Below, in pieces: positions 61,741-64,000 of a stretch of 64,000 nucleotides of DNA. Each line of letters begins with the position of its first letter. Position 1 is the stretch's first letter. The stretch comes from an uncultured Cellvibrio sp. (GTDB lineage Bacteria; Pseudomonadota; Gammaproteobacteria; Pseudomonadales; Cellvibrionaceae). A program made the translations under genes and the position numbers. The stretch covers positions 31,807-95,806 of the forward strand of contig CAMLML010000004.1 in assembly GCA_946481095.1 (NCBI GenBank). The letters are read 5' to 3'. The notes under the pieces are model-generated. The model had not been told where the DNA came from. It worked only from the letters and a program-made list of their open reading frames with translations, and made no database searches.

Positions 61741-62655
61741 TCAAATAGGATTTGTGAAAACCTCCTGAACAAATTTACTAATCGTTTCTGCATCTTCAAA
61801 TTGACTAAAACGTTTCACCTCTTTTCCATTTTTAAACACAATTAACGTTGGGTATTGGGTAACACGATAGTGGCGAGCTATGCTGCCTTCATCAATACTC
61901 ACTTTGTACGGAATAGAAAATTTTTTCAGATAGTCATTCAAATCTTTTTCTTCAGTCCATAAGTGAGTGACGTAAGCGTTTAATATCATCCTGGAATTTT
62001 GTGCGTACAGCTGATTCATTAACTGCGTCGCATTGATACAGTTTTTTGCCATGTCCGGATGTATATCTTTCATATACCAATCGCACCAAGTGGCCGATAA
62101 ATACAGCAATGAAATCCCTTTTTTCTGATTCGGAACTACTGATCCCTCTGAAGGTGATGTTTCAAGAGTTAATGGTTTGCTTTCTGGTTGGGATAATAGC
62201 TCAAGTTGTTGCTGAAGACTGGCATCGTCCTTATAGGTGCTATAAACGACCTGACCTTTGGCATTAATCAATACGTGAAAAGGGGTTCCGTAAAATAGAA
62301 AGTTACTGGCAATAGAACCATTATTGTCCATGACTATCGGAATCGTTAAATTGTGTTTTTGTTTGAGCTGGCGAATAAAATCATCTGTTTCATTGATATT
62401 GAGATTGACGGCGTAGATTGCAATTTTCTTCTGAAATTTTTCATAGGTTTTTTGCAAGCTTGGCAGTTCCTGACGACACTCCAGACACCAGGTTGCCCAA
62501 AATTTAATATAGACAGGTTGTTGACCTATGGCCTTGTTTATATTAATTGGCTCGGCATCAAAAACTTCATATTGATCATTCAGCTGCAAGGGTTTGGCTT
62601 GCAATGTTAGCGATAGAAACAACAACAATAAAAAAACGGTTTGATTTTTTTGCAT
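61741..62655 (-). CDS. Exported tandem thioredoxin-fold protein
   Basis: 304 residues. Signal MQKNQTVFLLLLFLSLTLQA. The first domain (about 25-160) is TlpA-like with CxxC in FWATWCLECRQELPSL and FHVLINAKGQVV. The second (about 170-304) starts LLYLSATWCDWYMKDIHPDM, where the second Cys of CxxC is replaced by Tyr, with a further Cys at AKNC, and keeps the cis-Pro loop TQYPTLIVFKNGK. It probably acts in periplasmic thiol chemistry, perhaps for a cytochrome or protein partner. The altered active site suggests a different redox role for the second domain. Confidence 0.8.
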   Translation of the reverse strand: MQKNQTVFLLLLFLSLTLQAKPLQLNDQYEVFDAEPININKAIGQQPVYIKFWATWCLECRQELPSLQKTYEKFQKKIAIYAVNLNINETDDFIRQLKQKHNLTIPIVMDNNGSIASNFLFYGTPFHVLINAKGQVVYSTYKDDASLQQQLELLSQPESKPLTLETSPSEGSVVPNQKKGISLLYLSATWCDWYMKDIHPDMAKNCINATQLMNQLYAQNSRMILNAYVTHLWTEEKDLNDYLKKFSIPYKVSIDEGSIARHYRVTQYPTLIVFKNGKEVKRFSQFEDAETISKFVQEVFTNPI

Positions 62656-62685
62656 AATCTTATCCCATAATCTGCATGTGAAATG

Positions 62686-63408
62686 TTAATCATGTTTATT
62701 TGGCCAAAACAGGCCACGCAACCAATTCCAGACAGAATTTTTTCCTAGCATATATTTATCCAACTCGGCTTGATTGTGAAAATAATATTCCGGATCTTTA
62801 AACAGCATTTCACGTTTTAACATGCGGCGATTTGGATTAATACTTTTAATCACCCTTGCCGGATTACCAACCGCAATCGAATTGGCGGGAATATTTTTGG
62901 TCACTACCGAACCTGCACCTATCACTGAATTTTCGCCAATAATAACGCCTTTATTAACAATCACTCTTTCTCCCAGCCACACATTATTCTCAAGCACTAC
63001 CGGTTTGGTACAACGAAAAGGTCGGATGCGATTGTAAATACCATGCCAGTCGCTATCGCTGATATAAACATTGGCTGCAAACATACAATTATCACCAATA
63101 CGAATGGATTGTGCGGCGGAAATACGGGTGCCGGGTGATATCAGGCAATAATCACCGATTATGATTTCTGCATGACTTTTTTTACCCGGCCAGGTAGTGA
63201 AGCGTACTTTGTTATCCGTTGAACAAATAATTTGTGCGAATTTTCCCAGATGAATATTACGACCAAAAATAACCAGACTGCGTGGATGAGCGATTTCCGG
63301 AATACTACCCAGGGAATCAAACTGTGGGGCAATAAAATGACGCACATACCAGGCATTGATTTTCTTATAGATTGATTTAATGAAATAAGGCGTGTTGTTA
63401 CGTCGCAT
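62686..63408 (-). CDS. Hexapeptide-repeat O-acetyltransferase-like protein
   Basis: 240 residues forming a left-handed beta helix (SIRIGDNCMFAANVYISDSD, VVLENNVWLGERVIVNKGVI, ENSVIGAGSVVTKNIPANSI) ending AVGNPARVIKSINPN. The pattern is that of the WbbJ/LacA/NodL acyltransferases, which often modify lipopolysaccharide or exopolysaccharide sugars. The catalytic His is probably in DSDWHGI. Neighbours give no further pathway hint, although a methyltransferase lies divergently. Confidence 0.8.
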   Translation of the reverse strand: MRRNNTPYFIKSIYKKINAWYVRHFIAPQFDSLGSIPEIAHPRSLVIFGRNIHLGKFAQIICSTDNKVRFTTWPGKKSHAEIIIGDYCLISPGTRISAAQSIRIGDNCMFAANVYISDSDWHGIYNRIRPFRCTKPVVLENNVWLGERVIVNKGVIIGENSVIGAGSVVTKNIPANSIAVGNPARVIKSINPNRRMLKREMLFKDPEYYFHNQAELDKYMLGKNSVWNWLRGLFWPNKHD

Positions 63409-63472
63409 TGATTTTGCTCTTATGTAAATTCATTACAGTGTATGATACAAACAAATATTTTCGGAAAAACTT

Positions 63473-64000
63473 ATGTTGCCAATTGATATCGACAGTGTAA
63501 AAGGATTTTTGGATAAAACCGAGGGTGAAGCGCTTTATCAGCTTGCATTAGCAGCATCCACTTTTGGGCCTTGCCTGGAAATCGGCAGTTATTGTGGGAA
63601 ATCTACCGTGTATTTGGGTACCGCTTGCCAACAAAAGCAAAATATTTTATTTGCAATTGACCATCATCGCGGCAGTGAAGAACACCAATTAGGCGAGGAA
63701 TATCACGATCCGGATTTGTTTGATACTGAAACCAATAAAATGGACAGCTTTCGTGAATTCCGCAAAACACTTGCGAGTGCAAAACTTGAAGATACCGTCA
63801 TCCCTATAGTGGCGCCATCGCGTTTGGTTGCACAATGTTGGACTACACCTTTATCACTGGTCTTTATTGACGGCGGACACAGTATGCAAGCAGCACTGGA
63901 TGATTATGAATCCTGGAGTCGGCATATAATACCCGGCGGTTATTTGGCGATTCACGACGTATTTCCTAATCCGGCAGATGGTGGAAGGCCACCTTATGAG
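63473..64000 (+). CDS. Class I methyltransferase, cut by window end
   Basis: 176 codons are read without a stop from the ATG at 63473 (MLPIDIDSVKGFLDKTEG). Motif I is CLEIGSYCGKSTVYLGTA, then ILFAIDHHRGSE and SLVFIDGGHSMQAALDDYES, which is the Methyltransf_24-type signature found near glycan or secondary-metabolite genes. The end lies outside the window. It diverges from the acyltransferase gene. Confidence 0.85.
   Translation, partial: MLPIDIDSVKGFLDKTEGEALYQLALAASTFGPCLEIGSYCGKSTVYLGTACQQKQNILFAIDHHRGSEEHQLGEEYHDPDLFDTETNKMDSFREFRKTLASAKLEDTVIPIVAPSRLVAQCWTTPLSLVFIDGGHSMQAALDDYESWSRHIIPGGYLAIHDVFPNPADGGRPPYE

Overview
The window looks like the chromosome of a polysaccharide-degrading gammaproteobacterium of the Cellvibrio/Saccharophagus kind. 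Two large secreted beta-1,3-glucanases (GH81 and GH16) carry serine-rich linkers and carbohydrate-binding modules, and a secreted lectin-like protein is also present. Housekeeping order follows Pseudomonas-type genomes: argH-algZ-algR, and ygfB-pepP-ubiH-ubiI facing zapA-6S RNA-fau. No phage structural genes, rRNA, CRISPR array, transposase or integrase were found.

Layout. 1-2.4 kb: DUF971, an NlpC/P60 lipoprotein, an unusual long-variable-arm tRNA gene and ssb. 2.5-11.4 kb: arfB, a YajR-like MFS transporter and uvrA. The usual uvrA/MFS/ssb neighbourhood is split by an accessory block holding ParDE-like and VapBC toxin-antitoxin pairs, a secreted deaminase-fold toxin with a putative immunity gene, and a tandem HD-GYP protein. 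11.4-17.2 kb: an MgtC protein, then an AT-rich defence-like island with a reverse transcriptase (YVDD), an overlapping PD-(D/E)XK nuclease-like gene and a second, different reverse transcriptase (YRDD). These are followed by two small cassette-like genes. Hairpin repeats that resemble attC sites bracket the second RT. 17.2-23 kb: the secreted lectin and a one-strand run of small unknown genes, with a 102-bp direct repeat and a HEPN-like protein.

23-29 kb: argH, the AlgZ/AlgR-type two-component pair, a CotH-kinase lipoprotein and gmk. 29-32.4 kb: a secreted Cys-rich protein and three tandem paralogues, the middle one broken. 32.4-42.2 kb: GH81, a convergent HigB/HigA-like pair, pgk, a membrane-anchored AraC-type regulator and GH16. 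Both glucanase genes share a 15-nt upstream motif. 42.6-50.3 kb: tkt, then a SahR-type regulator with a perfect 22-bp palindrome ahead of metK, ahcY, metF and a methyltransferase. Together these form the S-adenosylmethionine cycle, and a long palindromic repeat sits in each of the first three junctions. 50.3-64 kb: rpiA, ilvA, an outer-membrane protein, fau, 6S RNA, zapA, the ubiquinone hydroxylase operon, a second MgtC gene, a cold-shock gene with a structured leader, a NUDIX hydrolase, a tandem thioredoxin-fold protein, a hexapeptide acyltransferase and a methyltransferase cut by the window edge.

The strongest candidate for an undescribed system is the two-RT plus nuclease locus at 12216-16266. 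It resembles two-RT type 3 DRT defence systems but has an extra nuclease-like gene translationally coupled to the first RT. Second-tier candidates are the secreted deaminase with its immunity gene, the odd tRNA, and the duplicated paralogue array. All functional names come from reading motifs by eye; no database search was run.
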